Shown: piece after piece, positions 1 to 6,245 of the stretch
Layout of the letters: each line of letters starts with the position of its first letter
How positions within the stretch are numbered: the first letter of the stretch is position 1
Assembly (NCBI GenBank): GCA_017628435.1
Contig: JAGBZE010000115.1
Coordinates: 1 to 11,270 of the forward strand
DNA: 11,270 nucleotides
Direction of reading: 5' to 3'
Source: Akkermansia sp.
GTDB taxonomy: Bacteria; Verrucomicrobiota; Verrucomicrobiia; Verrucomicrobiales; Akkermansiaceae
The notes under the pieces: model-generated
The model's input: the letters and a program-made list of their open reading frames with translations, nothing else
Told to the model about the DNA's origin: nothing
The model's database searches: none
Made by a program: the position numbers and the translations under genes

Positions 1-20
1 AATGACTTTTTACACTAAAA

Positions 21-57
21 CGAGTGGTTTCGCGGCTGACGCCGCTGCACCAACTCG
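21..57. other. Nested hairpin, TGAC loop
   Basis: An outer arm CGAGTGGT (21-28) pairs with ACCAACTCG (49-57) with one bulged A. It encloses an inner 5-bp stem GCGGC/GCCGC (32-36 with 41-45) with loop TGAC. No T-run follows on either strand, so it is not a typical terminator. No gene is visible in 1-249; hairpins are the only structure seen there. Function unknown. Confidence 0.45.
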
Positions 58-70
58 CTATTGTTATGTC

Positions 71-89
71 GCCCGTTTCACGGGCTTTT
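71..89 (+). terminator. Rho-independent terminator of a gene left of the window
   Basis: A 6-bp stem GCCCGT/ACGGGC (71-76 with 80-85) with a 3-nt loop is followed directly by TTTT (86-89) on the plus strand. This is the usual shape of an intrinsic terminator for a plus-strand gene that would end before position 1. The stem is short, so its efficiency is uncertain. Confidence 0.5.
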
Positions 90-96
90 AAGTTCC

Positions 97-140
97 GCTC
101 GCTGACGCGAGCCAGCTGCCCGCCAAACTCCCATTTGGCG
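97..140. other. Two small hairpins in the left intergenic region
   Basis: The first is GCTCGC/GCGAGC (97-102 with 107-112) with loop TGAC, the same loop as the hairpin at 32-45. The second is CGCCAAA/TTTGGCG (121-127 with 134-140) with a 6-nt loop. Neither has a T-run. They may be decayed terminators or pieces of a short repeat family. Confidence 0.4.
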
Positions 141-186
141 AGACAATCATGTGCCCCCCTGGGAGCACTGAAAGTCTGAGTTCGGC

Positions 187-226
187 GCTAAGGAAAGCCC
201 CCGCAACAGGAGCTGTTGCGGGGGGC
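187..226 (-). terminator. Terminator of the GH95 fucosidase gene
   Basis: A perfect 12-bp GC-rich stem, CCCCCGCAACAG/CTGTTGCGGGGG (198-209 with 213-224), has a 3-nt loop. Read on the minus strand it is followed by TTTCCTTAG (196-188). It begins about 25 nt beyond the stop codon of the minus-strand fucosidase gene and is clearly placed to end that transcript. The T-tract is interrupted, but the stem is strong. Confidence 0.8.
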
Positions 227-249
227 GAAGTCTTGCCTGGAATTGTGCG

Positions 250-2706
250 TCAGATGCTGGTGGGTACAACCTGCTTGCGCTCTCCGTTCACGATAATGGT
301 GACCGGGGCGGGGGAGGGTGTGGTGGTGGTCAGCATGTAGCTGGTAACCTTGCCATTCTTCCATTCCATGTCAACGGTGATGTTGCCACGGGCGCGGATA
401 CCCTTTACTGAGCCGTTCTGCCAGGCTGCGGGCAGGGCGGGGATGAGCTCAATGGCCTCTGCATGGCTCTGGATAAGCATTTCGCTTATGCCGCCGGGCA
501 TGCCGAAGGTGCCGTCCATCTGCATGGGCGGGTGGTTGCCGAAGAGGTTATCCAGCACGTTGTAACGCAGGTAGTGCTGCACCATGTTGTAGGCCTTGTC
601 AGCATTGCGGAAGCGTGCCCACAGGGCCGTGCGCCACGGCCAGGTCCAGCTGCGGCGGTTATCGGCGGTGAGGCCGCGCAGCTCCAGGCTCTTCATTGCA
701 GCATTGGCAAGGTCAGGAGTCTTTTCCATGGAGATGATGGAACCGGGGAATACGCCGATGAGGTGGGAGGTGTGGCGCTGGCCCTTCACCATGTTCGGGC
801 GGTCTACAATCCATTCCTGGAGATAGCCGCCGCTGCCGATGCGGTCGCGCACCAGTCGGTCGCGCTTGTCTGCCAGGGACGCAGCCCATTCGGCATCCAC
901 GCCGAGGATGGCTGCGGCCTTGATGGTGTTATCGAAGAGTTCCCAGATGAGCTGCTGGTCGTGGGCGCAGCCGTCCTCCAGCGGCCCCCATTCGTGGGAC
1001 CAGCCCATGGGGCAGACCAGTGAACCGGCCTTGATGCTCTTCAGCTCCGGATGCTCCGCAGCAGTAAGTTCCTGCACCGGGGCCGATTCATTTTTCTGAG
1101 TACGCAGCCCCTTGCCTTCGGCTCCGATTTCGCGGAGCTCATCTTCCCAGAAGTGGCAGATGGTCTTCAGCATGGGATAGGCGGTCTCGCGCAGGTACGT
1201 CATATCCTTGGAGAACTGGTAACGGTCCCAGATGTGCAGGGCATACCAGGCATTTACCGGGGGATTCCACTTCACCCAGCCGCCGCCGCCCCAGGGGTTC
1301 TGGGAAATGCGGGTGGTCCAACCGCGAACGTGGAATCCGAAGTGCTTGCGGGTACTGTCGGAAAGGGGTGTTTCCATGCTGCGGATGAAGTCGATAAGCG
1401 GCTGGTGGCATTCTGCCAGGTTGGTGACCTCTGCGGCCCAGTAGCACATCTGGAGGTTGATGTTGTTGTGGTAATCGCTGGCCCAGGGGGCGTGTACCTT
1501 GTTGTTCCAGATGCCCTGCAGGTTCACCGGCAGATTGCCCGGCTGGGACCCGGCGATGAGCACGTAGCGGCCGTAGTTGTACACCAGTTCCTCCAGGTCA
1601 GGGTCTGCAGAGGGGAGGTTGGCGTCATAGCGCATGCGGTACATCTGCAGGCGCGTATCGGTGGGGGCCAGGGCAATTTCCGGGGCGGTGGTGCCGAAAT
1701 CCACGCTCATGCGGTCGTAGTAGGAGGCAAAATCCTTTTGGTGGTCGGCGCGGATGGCCTCGACGCTCTTGCTGGCAAGTTTCTGCATGGTGCGGTTGTT
1801 GCGGTCAGACGGGGCCTCTCCCTTCCATCCCTTGGAGAAATCCTGCTTGTAGTCTGTGGCCAGGCATACGTAGATGACCATGGAGTCTGCCCCCTTGACG
1901 CTGATGTAGGGAATGCGGGAGGCGGGGAATACCGGCATCTGGTAGTTGCCCTTGCCCGTGTAGGAAACAGGCACCAGGTTGAAATTGTTGCTCAGTTCCA
2001 CAGTGCCGCCTTTGGTTTCCACGGTAATTCGGCCTTCAAACTGCTCGCCGTTGGCCAGAGTGCCACTCATGATGATGGTGTTCCCCTCGCCCTTGCTGTA
2101 GATTACATTGTGGTAAGGCGTGAGGACGATGTCGGCCGTAATGTTTCCGGGCTGGTCTGCTTCTGCGGTGTAGAGAATGACATCGTCCGGACGGCTGGCA
2201 TAGCAGCGGCGTGTGTGGCGGCAGTTGCCTGCCTTGAAGCGCGTGATGGTCTCGCCCTTTCGCAGATCCAGAGCTCGGGAGTAGCCGATGGTGTCGCCTT
2301 CATAAGCGTAGCTTACGTACAGATTGGCAAAGGGTTGGTAGTTGCCGAAATCATTGCAGCCGGCGGTGGGACCGTAATTGTATCGGGAGCCGTTGTAGGG
2401 AGAATTGACGCCGCCGGTCCACAGGCTTACTTCATTGAGCACAACGCAGTCGAGCTTATTGCCGCCGTATACCGTGCCGCCGATGCGGCCGTTACCAACA
2501 GGCAGGGTCTGGCTTTCCCAGGTGTCCCCGTTCTTTTTGCCCGGCAGATTGGAGACCGATGCATTCGCCGTGGCCCAGGGCAGGGAGGTGGCAGAAATGC
2601 CAGCGGGCTGCTTGTACCACAGATGGTCGGTGGAGCTGTAATCAGCATGGGCATGCGCAATGCCTGCTGCGGCCGACAAACTGATGAGGGCGAGGATTCG
2701 TTTCAT
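250..2706 (-). CDS. Secreted alpha-L-fucosidase, glycoside hydrolase family 95
   Basis: Predicted 818-residue glycosidase that hydrolyses terminal, typically alpha-1,2-linked, L-fucose by inversion. The start at 2706 gives a classical signal peptide (positive MKR, hydrophobic core, HAHA at 18-21 as likely cleavage site); upstream ATGs in the same frame would run back through the promoter. The N-terminal beta-sandwich shows the family pattern LPVGNGRIGG (68-77) and LNEVSLWTGG (90-99). The (alpha/alpha)6 barrel has NLQGIW (395-400) and NNINLQM (414-420). Against the Bifidobacterium AfcA catalytic residues as I recall them, N415 and N417 match the two Asn, E572 in SHEWGP matches the general acid, and D731 in QMDGTFG matches the Asp. 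All are present, so it should be active. Some GH95 members prefer L-galactose, so the exact sugar is not certain. It is monocistronic, with its own promoter, leader and terminator. Confidence 0.9.
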   Translation of the reverse strand: MKRILALISLSAAAGIAHAHADYSSTDHLWYKQPAGISATSLPWATANASVSNLPGKKNGDTWESQTLPVGNGRIGGTVYGGNKLDCVVLNEVSLWTGGVNSPYNGSRYNYGPTAGCNDFGNYQPFANLYVSYAYEGDTIGYSRALDLRKGETITRFKAGNCRHTRRCYASRPDDVILYTAEADQPGNITADIVLTPYHNVIYSKGEGNTIIMSGTLANGEQFEGRITVETKGGTVELSNNFNLVPVSYTGKGNYQMPVFPASRIPYISVKGADSMVIYVCLATDYKQDFSKGWKGEAPSDRNNRTMQKLASKSVEAIRADHQKDFASYYDRMSVDFGTTAPEIALAPTDTRLQMYRMRYDANLPSADPDLEELVYNYGRYVLIAGSQPGNLPVNLQGIWNNKVHAPWASDYHNNINLQMCYWAAEVTNLAECHQPLIDFIRSMETPLSDSTRKHFGFHVRGWTTRISQNPWGGGGWVKWNPPVNAWYALHIWDRYQFSKDMTYLRETAYPMLKTICHFWEDELREIGAEGKGLRTQKNESAPVQELTAAEHPELKSIKAGSLVCPMGWSHEWGPLEDGCAHDQQLIWELFDNTIKAAAILGVDAEWAASLADKRDRLVRDRIGSGGYLQEWIVDRPNMVKGQRHTSHLIGVFPGSIISMEKTPDLANAAMKSLELRGLTADNRRSWTWPWRTALWARFRNADKAYNMVQHYLRYNVLDNLFGNHPPMQMDGTFGMPGGISEMLIQSHAEAIELIPALPAAWQNGSVKGIRARGNITVDMEWKNGKVTSYMLTTTTPSPAPVTIIVNGERKQVVPTSI

Positions 2707-2813
2707 GCAATTTTCTGTTTTTGTTGTGATGGTGCAGGTTGAGGATGCCTGGCATTTCTCAGCCCCCGGAGTGGAACCTCCGGCTTTTCCCGCAAAGCGG
2801 GGCAGCACAGCAT
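2707..2813 (-). promoter_or_regulatory. Structured 5' leader of the fucosidase mRNA
   Basis: Given the predicted promoter at 2820-2847, the transcript would start near 2813 and carry about 107 nt before the ATG. The leader contains two GC hairpins, CCCGC/GCGGG (2789-2793 with 2797-2801) and CCGGAG/CTCCGG (2766-2771 with 2778-2783). Downstream is an 11-bp interrupted palindrome ATGCC-T-GGCAT (2745-2755). No good Shine-Dalgarno precedes the ATG. Other genes here appear nearly leaderless, so this leader stands out and could carry control. No known riboswitch was recognised. Confidence 0.4.
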
Positions 2814-2819
2814 TTGCGT

Positions 2820-2847
2820 ATAGTACCATATTAAATTCATAGGTCAA
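2820..2847 (-). promoter_or_regulatory. Sigma70-like promoter of the fucosidase gene
   Basis: On the minus strand, -35 TTGACC (2847-2842) and -10 TACTAT (2825-2820) are separated by 16 nt of AT-rich sequence. Both boxes are near consensus. The location inside the upstream extension of the reading frame supports initiation at 2706 rather than 2847. Confidence 0.6.
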
Positions 2848-2934
2848 GCTGGAAGTTCAGGGGCTGAAATCTGCGGTTGCTGCCGAACTGCCGGGGCTCA
2901 TGGCAGACAATCTTCTTGCGGACGCATGGGAATC

Positions 2935-2963
2935 TTTACATTCGCAGTGAAGTATGCTAATTT
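2935..2963 (+). promoter_or_regulatory. Promoter of hemB
   Basis: -35 TTTACA (2935-2940), a 17-nt spacer and -10 TAATTT (2958-2963). The predicted transcription start falls at about 2970-2973, on or just before the ATG at 2973. This excludes the GTG at 2964, which abuts the -10 box, and implies a leaderless or nearly leaderless mRNA. Confidence 0.5.
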
Positions 2964-2972
2964 GTGCGCGAT

Positions 2973-3974
2973 ATGATGAACCTGCCGATTCGCCCGCGCC
3001 GCAACCGTAAGTCTGCTGCTGTTCGAGGTCTCATGCGCGAGACTACGCTCTCTGCCGCCAACCTGATTTACCCTATGTTTGTGCAGGAGGGGAATGAGGA
3101 TACGCCCATCGAGTCGCTGCCGGGGTGCACGCGCTGGAGTGTGGCGGGTATTGCGCAGGAATGCAAGCGCTTGTATGCCCTGGGGATTCCCTGTGTGGAT
3201 TTGTTTGCTGTGGTGCCCGAGGAGAAGAAGGACTCCGCCGGCAGCGAGGCCTGGAACCCGGAGGGAGTGGTGCCGCGCGCTATCCGCGCCATCAAGGCGG
3301 CGGTGCCGGAGCTCTGCGTGATGACCGATGTGGCGCTTGACCCTTTCAACACCTACGGGCAGGATGGCCTGGTGCGTGAGTATGAGGATGGTTCCTACGA
3401 GATTTTGAACGATGAAACGGTCGAGGCGCTCTGTCGCCAGGCTCTTTGCCACGCCCGCGCCGGGGCAGATATCATTTCTCCCAGCGATATGATGGATGGC
3501 CGTATTGCTGCCCTGCGTGCTGCGCTGGATGCTGAGGGCTTTACAAAAGTATCGCTTATGAGCTACACGGCTAAGTATGCCTCTGCTTTCTACGGCCCGT
3601 TCCGCGGGGCTCTGGGAAGTGCACCGAAGTTTGGCGACAAGAAGACGTACCAGATGGACCCCGGCAATGTGCGCGAGGCGCTGCGCGAGGCCTCGCTGGA
3701 TGCTGCAGAGGGCGCTGATTTTCTGATGGTGAAGCCCGCCACTCTGTATCTGGACGTGATTGCGGAGATGCGCCGCACTACCACGCTGCCCATAGCGGCG
3801 TACCATGTGAGCGGTGAGTATCTGATGGTGAAAACGGCAGCAGCGGCCGGCTGGCTGGATGAGAAGCAGTGCATGCTTGAGGCGCTGCTCTCCATTCGCC
3901 GCGCCGGGGCTGATATGATTCTGACCTACGCGGCCCCGCAGGTGGCTGAATGGCTGGATGGCGGTTGCCTGTAA
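2973..3974 (+). CDS. hemB: Delta-aminolevulinic acid dehydratase (porphobilinogen synthase)
   Basis: Cytosolic enzyme of tetrapyrrole synthesis: it condenses two 5-aminolevulinate molecules to porphobilinogen. The 333-residue product has the full family length. The two active-site lysines are visible, K201 in SYTAKYASAFYGPF and the Schiff-base K254 in LMVKPATLYLD. The metal region reads DVALDPFNTYGQDG (119-132). The positions that hold three zinc-binding cysteines in Zn-type enzymes are A121, D123 and D131, so this is the Mg/K-dependent type, like the Pseudomonas aeruginosa form. The start is ATG 2973 (ATG 2976 is equally possible; GTG 2964 is disfavoured by the promoter). No Shine-Dalgarno is visible. 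The downstream phosphatase-fold gene begins 36 nt later and is probably cotranscribed. Confidence 0.95.
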   Translation: MMNLPIRPRRNRKSAAVRGLMRETTLSAANLIYPMFVQEGNEDTPIESLPGCTRWSVAGIAQECKRLYALGIPCVDLFAVVPEEKKDSAGSEAWNPEGVVPRAIRAIKAAVPELCVMTDVALDPFNTYGQDGLVREYEDGSYEILNDETVEALCRQALCHARAGADIISPSDMMDGRIAALRAALDAEGFTKVSLMSYTAKYASAFYGPFRGALGSAPKFGDKKTYQMDPGNVREALREASLDAAEGADFLMVKPATLYLDVIAEMRRTTTLPIAAYHVSGEYLMVKTAAAAGWLDEKQCMLEALLSIRRAGADMILTYAAPQVAEWLDGGCL

Positions 3975-4010
3975 TGCCCACGTTGAACCGTTGCCCGACT
4001 CCCTCCCCGT

Positions 4011-5072
4011 ATGGCTCGCCGACGTCAACTTCCGCGCAAGGATGCTCTGCTGGTTTTCCTGGTGCTTCTGGTAGCCGGGCTGCTGGTGGAGCGCTTTGGT
4101 GGCGATGATACTATCCTCCGCTGGCTGGGGGCTGCTCCCACCGTGCAGCAGGAGGAATATGTGCCCACTCTGGGCGCAGAAACGCTTTCGGCCGAGGAGG
4201 CGCATACCGCGCCGCTTCAGAAACAGGTGGATATTGCCGCCATTCCCAAGCCCGGCAAACCGGTACGTTTCCTCATGCACAATGTGCAGAATTATTTTGT
4301 GGAGGGGGAGGCGTATCGCTCCCGCTACGTGCTGAAACCCAAACCTCAGGATTCCCGCGAGGCTGTGGTGGAGGTCATTGCCTCTACTCATCCTGCCATT
4401 GTGGGGCTGGTGGAAATCGGTGGCCCGGTAGCCTTACAGGATCTGCGCCAGCGGTTGGCTTCACACGGGTTGGAGTACCCCTATTTCCGAGTGCTGCCGC
4501 GGCAGGGTGAGGACCGCGCACTGGCACTGCTTTCCGTGCACCCCATTGTGCAGGACAATTCGCAGGAGAATGTGAAGCTGCATCAGCAGAAGCGTCGCAA
4601 GATGCTGCGTGGTATTCTGGATGTAACCGTGCGCCTGGATGATGGCCGCCTGTTCCGCATTGTCGGGGCGCATCTGAAATCGCGCGTATCCGACAATGCC
4701 GGCGCCGCCACCGCCCTCCGCAAGCAGGAGGCCTATACCCTGGCCCAGCATATTCAGCACATTGCCCGCACCCAGAAGGGGATGCCCCTCCTCGTGTTCG
4801 GTGACTGGAACGACGGCCCATCCGATGCTGCCCCGCAAATTCTTCAGCAGGGCCTCTCGCAGGACTCCGCTCTCCGCCGCCTTTCTCCCGAAGATTCTCG
4901 CGGCGAGGAATGGACCCTCTATTTCAAGCGCGGTAAGGAATACTGCATTTACGACCAGATTTTCGTGAATCCCATCCTCCGCGAGCGCATGCGCGGACAG
5001 GGCGGTATTGTTGATATCCCCGCTGCTGCCAAGGCTTCCGATCACCGCGCCCTCTGGTGCGATTTGCGCTGA
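4011..5072 (+). CDS. Membrane-anchored endonuclease/exonuclease/phosphatase (EEP) family protein
   Basis: A 353-residue protein with one N-terminal membrane segment (about residues 12-28, preceded by a basic MARRRQLPRK) followed by an EEP catalytic domain from about 85, so the domain probably faces outward. The fold's metal and catalytic motifs appear in order: N91 (MHNVQNYF), E135 (VGLVEIG), H221 (GAHLKSR), D265 and N267 (FGDWNDGP), D315 (YDQIFV) and the closing D344-H345 (SDHRALW). The complete set indicates an active Mg-dependent phosphodiesterase or phosphatase. The substrate (DNA, RNA, lipid or inositol phosphate) cannot be told from sequence. It lies 36 nt after hemB without an obvious promoter or Shine-Dalgarno. 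Its stop codon sits in the loop of an 11-bp hairpin. Confidence 0.85.
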   Translation: MARRRQLPRKDALLVFLVLLVAGLLVERFGGDDTILRWLGAAPTVQQEEYVPTLGAETLSAEEAHTAPLQKQVDIAAIPKPGKPVRFLMHNVQNYFVEGEAYRSRYVLKPKPQDSREAVVEVIASTHPAIVGLVEIGGPVALQDLRQRLASHGLEYPYFRVLPRQGEDRALALLSVHPIVQDNSQENVKLHQQKRRKMLRGILDVTVRLDDGRLFRIVGAHLKSRVSDNAGAATALRKQEAYTLAQHIQHIARTQKGMPLLVFGDWNDGPSDAAPQILQQGLSQDSALRRLSPEDSRGEEWTLYFKRGKEYCIYDQIFVNPILRERMRGQGGIVDIPAAAKASDHRALWCDLR

Positions 5073-5084
5073 GGCGCAAATCGC
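5059..5084. other. 11-bp hairpin enclosing the stop codon
   Basis: GCGATTTGCGC (5059-5069) and GCGCAAATCGC (5074-5084) form a perfect 11-bp stem with loop TGAG. The loop supplies the TGA stop of the EEP gene (5070-5072). No T-run follows on either strand, so it is not a classical terminator. It may protect the 3' end of the mRNA or block antisense read-through from the convergent side. Confidence 0.6.
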
Positions 5085-5090
5085 TATCTC

Positions 5091-5193
5091 GCCGCCAGGC
5101 GAAATTCTCTCCGCGATAGTGGAAATTCTCTCTGCCGCCAGGCGAAATTCTCTTCCGGACAGACCGGGAAATTCTCTCTGCCCAGAGGGCAGA
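5091..5193. repeat. Four-unit hairpin plus GAAATTCTCT array
   Basis: The decamer GAAATTCTCT occurs exactly at 5101-5110, 5122-5131, 5144-5153 and 5168-5177, starting every 21-24 nt. Each copy is preceded by a short hairpin of differing sequence: GCC-GCCA-GGC (5091-5100), CCGC-GATA-GTGG (5111-5122, one G-T pair), GCC-GCCA-GGC again (5134-5143) and CCGG-ACAGA-CCGG (5155-5167). A fifth hairpin, TCTGCCC/GGGCAGA (5177-5183 with 5187-5193), closes the array without a following decamer. The array fills the convergent gap between the EEP and mcrC genes. Function unknown. Confidence 0.75.
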
Positions 5194-5213
5194 TGCAAAA
5201 AAGCGGAGTCTGC

Positions 5214-6245
5214 TTAACAGGAGAAAAGCAGGTACTCATCAACAATGGCATCCAGCTGTTTTGCTATGTCATCAAACGGGGCATTGAGGTCCAGCGTACG
5301 CGCGGCAAACATGTCGTGGCGAGCATCTGGTTGCACCATGGCATCCGTCTTGGCGTACAGGAGTAATCCATACACCTGCTCATCGGGGTGAAGCTTTCTG
5401 TAGTTATCCACGTAGACATATATCTGATACACATTGTTACTGTGCAAATTAGCGCTGCCTCCGTATTTGCTGCACAGATTCGTATTATAGAATTTGGCGT
5501 CAATGATGAGCGTGTTTTTACCTTTGCGGAGAATGACGTCAGTCTGGAGCGTGGGCAGTTGGAAAAGGCGGCTTTGTGCAGAGCTCAGGGCCCACGGTAT
5601 CTGCTCTGAACTTGTGCGTAATTCAGGGTGCTCTTTGCGGTAATAATTGAGTATGAACTTTTCATATAGATGATGCATTCTGGCATCATCAATGAATTGG
5701 AGAAGTTTCATCTTTCCGTCGTCCTGCTTTAGAATCATCCCTTTCAGGACCATCTGGCATATGTATATCAGCATTTGGTAGTGCTGATTGTTGCGGTCAT
5801 ACCGGATGCGCCAGGTGATAGCATCCAAAGGAATGGCTGTTACATCCCGGAAGTAGAACAATAATTTCCGCAAGCGTTGCTTCTGCTGCGTTTTAATGTC
5901 GTGTTTCAGCAGGAACTGGAGTGTTGTCTTGATGATTCTGTTGGGATAAAAATTATCATCAAAGATATCGAAATCGCAGATGAGTTCTTTCTTATGAAAA
6001 CTCTGAGTTTTGATGGATGCTGAGATATCCAGTTTGCCTCGGATGTTATTTGTACATTCAGAAATGAGAGAATAGTCGCGGCTCAGGCCTCGTTTTACCA
6101 AGGTGTTGAGCCCATTTACCAGGATTTCTGCCAGCAGGCTGGATACGTTATGAAAATGCTCAGACGAACAGCGTTTGTACTCATCGCCTTTCAATTTCTG
6201 AAAGGCGTAGGCAAGCATGTGGTATACATTGCGGATGGGTATCAT
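5214..6245 (-). CDS. mcrC: McrC-like nuclease subunit of a McrBC restriction system
   Basis: A 343-residue protein of normal McrC length that supplies DNA cleavage when recruited by the McrB motor. The opening MIPIRNVYHMLAYAF matches the E. coli McrC start pattern (PVRNIYYMLTYAW), and NRIIKTTLQ (102-110) and HSNNVYQIYVYV (268-279) are further family blocks. The PD-(D/E)xK nuclease core is intact: D236 in LQTDVIL, then D249-A-K251 in LIIDAKFY. Its ATG overlaps the mcrB stop in an ATGA, so the two are translationally coupled and made together. The gene is visibly AT-richer than its neighbours (for example 17 G+C of 60 at 5941-6000, against 36 of 60 at 3601-3660 in hemB), which points to acquisition by transfer. 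Confidence 0.9.
   Translation of the reverse strand: MIPIRNVYHMLAYAFQKLKGDEYKRCSSEHFHNVSSLLAEILVNGLNTLVKRGLSRDYSLISECTNNIRGKLDISASIKTQSFHKKELICDFDIFDDNFYPNRIIKTTLQFLLKHDIKTQQKQRLRKLLFYFRDVTAIPLDAITWRIRYDRNNQHYQMLIYICQMVLKGMILKQDDGKMKLLQFIDDARMHHLYEKFILNYYRKEHPELRTSSEQIPWALSSAQSRLFQLPTLQTDVILRKGKNTLIIDAKFYNTNLCSKYGGSANLHSNNVYQIYVYVDNYRKLHPDEQVYGLLLYAKTDAMVQPDARHDMFAARTLDLNAPFDDIAKQLDAIVDEYLLFSC

Noticed and set aside
1051..2742. Long plus-strand open frame of 563 codons.
   Set aside because: It is antisense to the fucosidase gene, whose protein has complete GH95 motifs; the antisense translation shows no recognisable domain and is rich in Val, Ala and Gly as expected from a GC-rich complement.
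2761..2788. Plus-strand terminator at CCGGAG/CTCCGG followed by CTTTT.
   Set aside because: No plus-strand gene lies upstream; the hairpin is better explained as part of the fucosidase mRNA leader on the minus strand.
2707..2812. Thiamine (TPP) riboswitch in the fucosidase leader, suggested by GGGGGCTGAGAAATGCC followed by AACCTG.
   Set aside because: Only the CTGAGA-like half matches. The conserved second half around ACCTGATCTGG and the closing P1 stem are absent, and a fucosidase is an unlikely target.
2964..2966. GTG start for hemB.
   Set aside because: It immediately follows the predicted -10 box (2958-2963) and would not be transcribed in full; ATG 2973 or 2976 fits better.
2898..4391. 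Long minus-strand open frame of 497 codons.
   Set aside because: It is the complement of hemB and the start of the EEP gene, both with clear catalytic motifs; the product is His/Arg-rich and unlike a real protein.
5091..5193. CRISPR array.
   Set aside because: The constant part is only 10 nt, the intervening segments are 11-14 nt self-complementary hairpins, and no cas genes are present.
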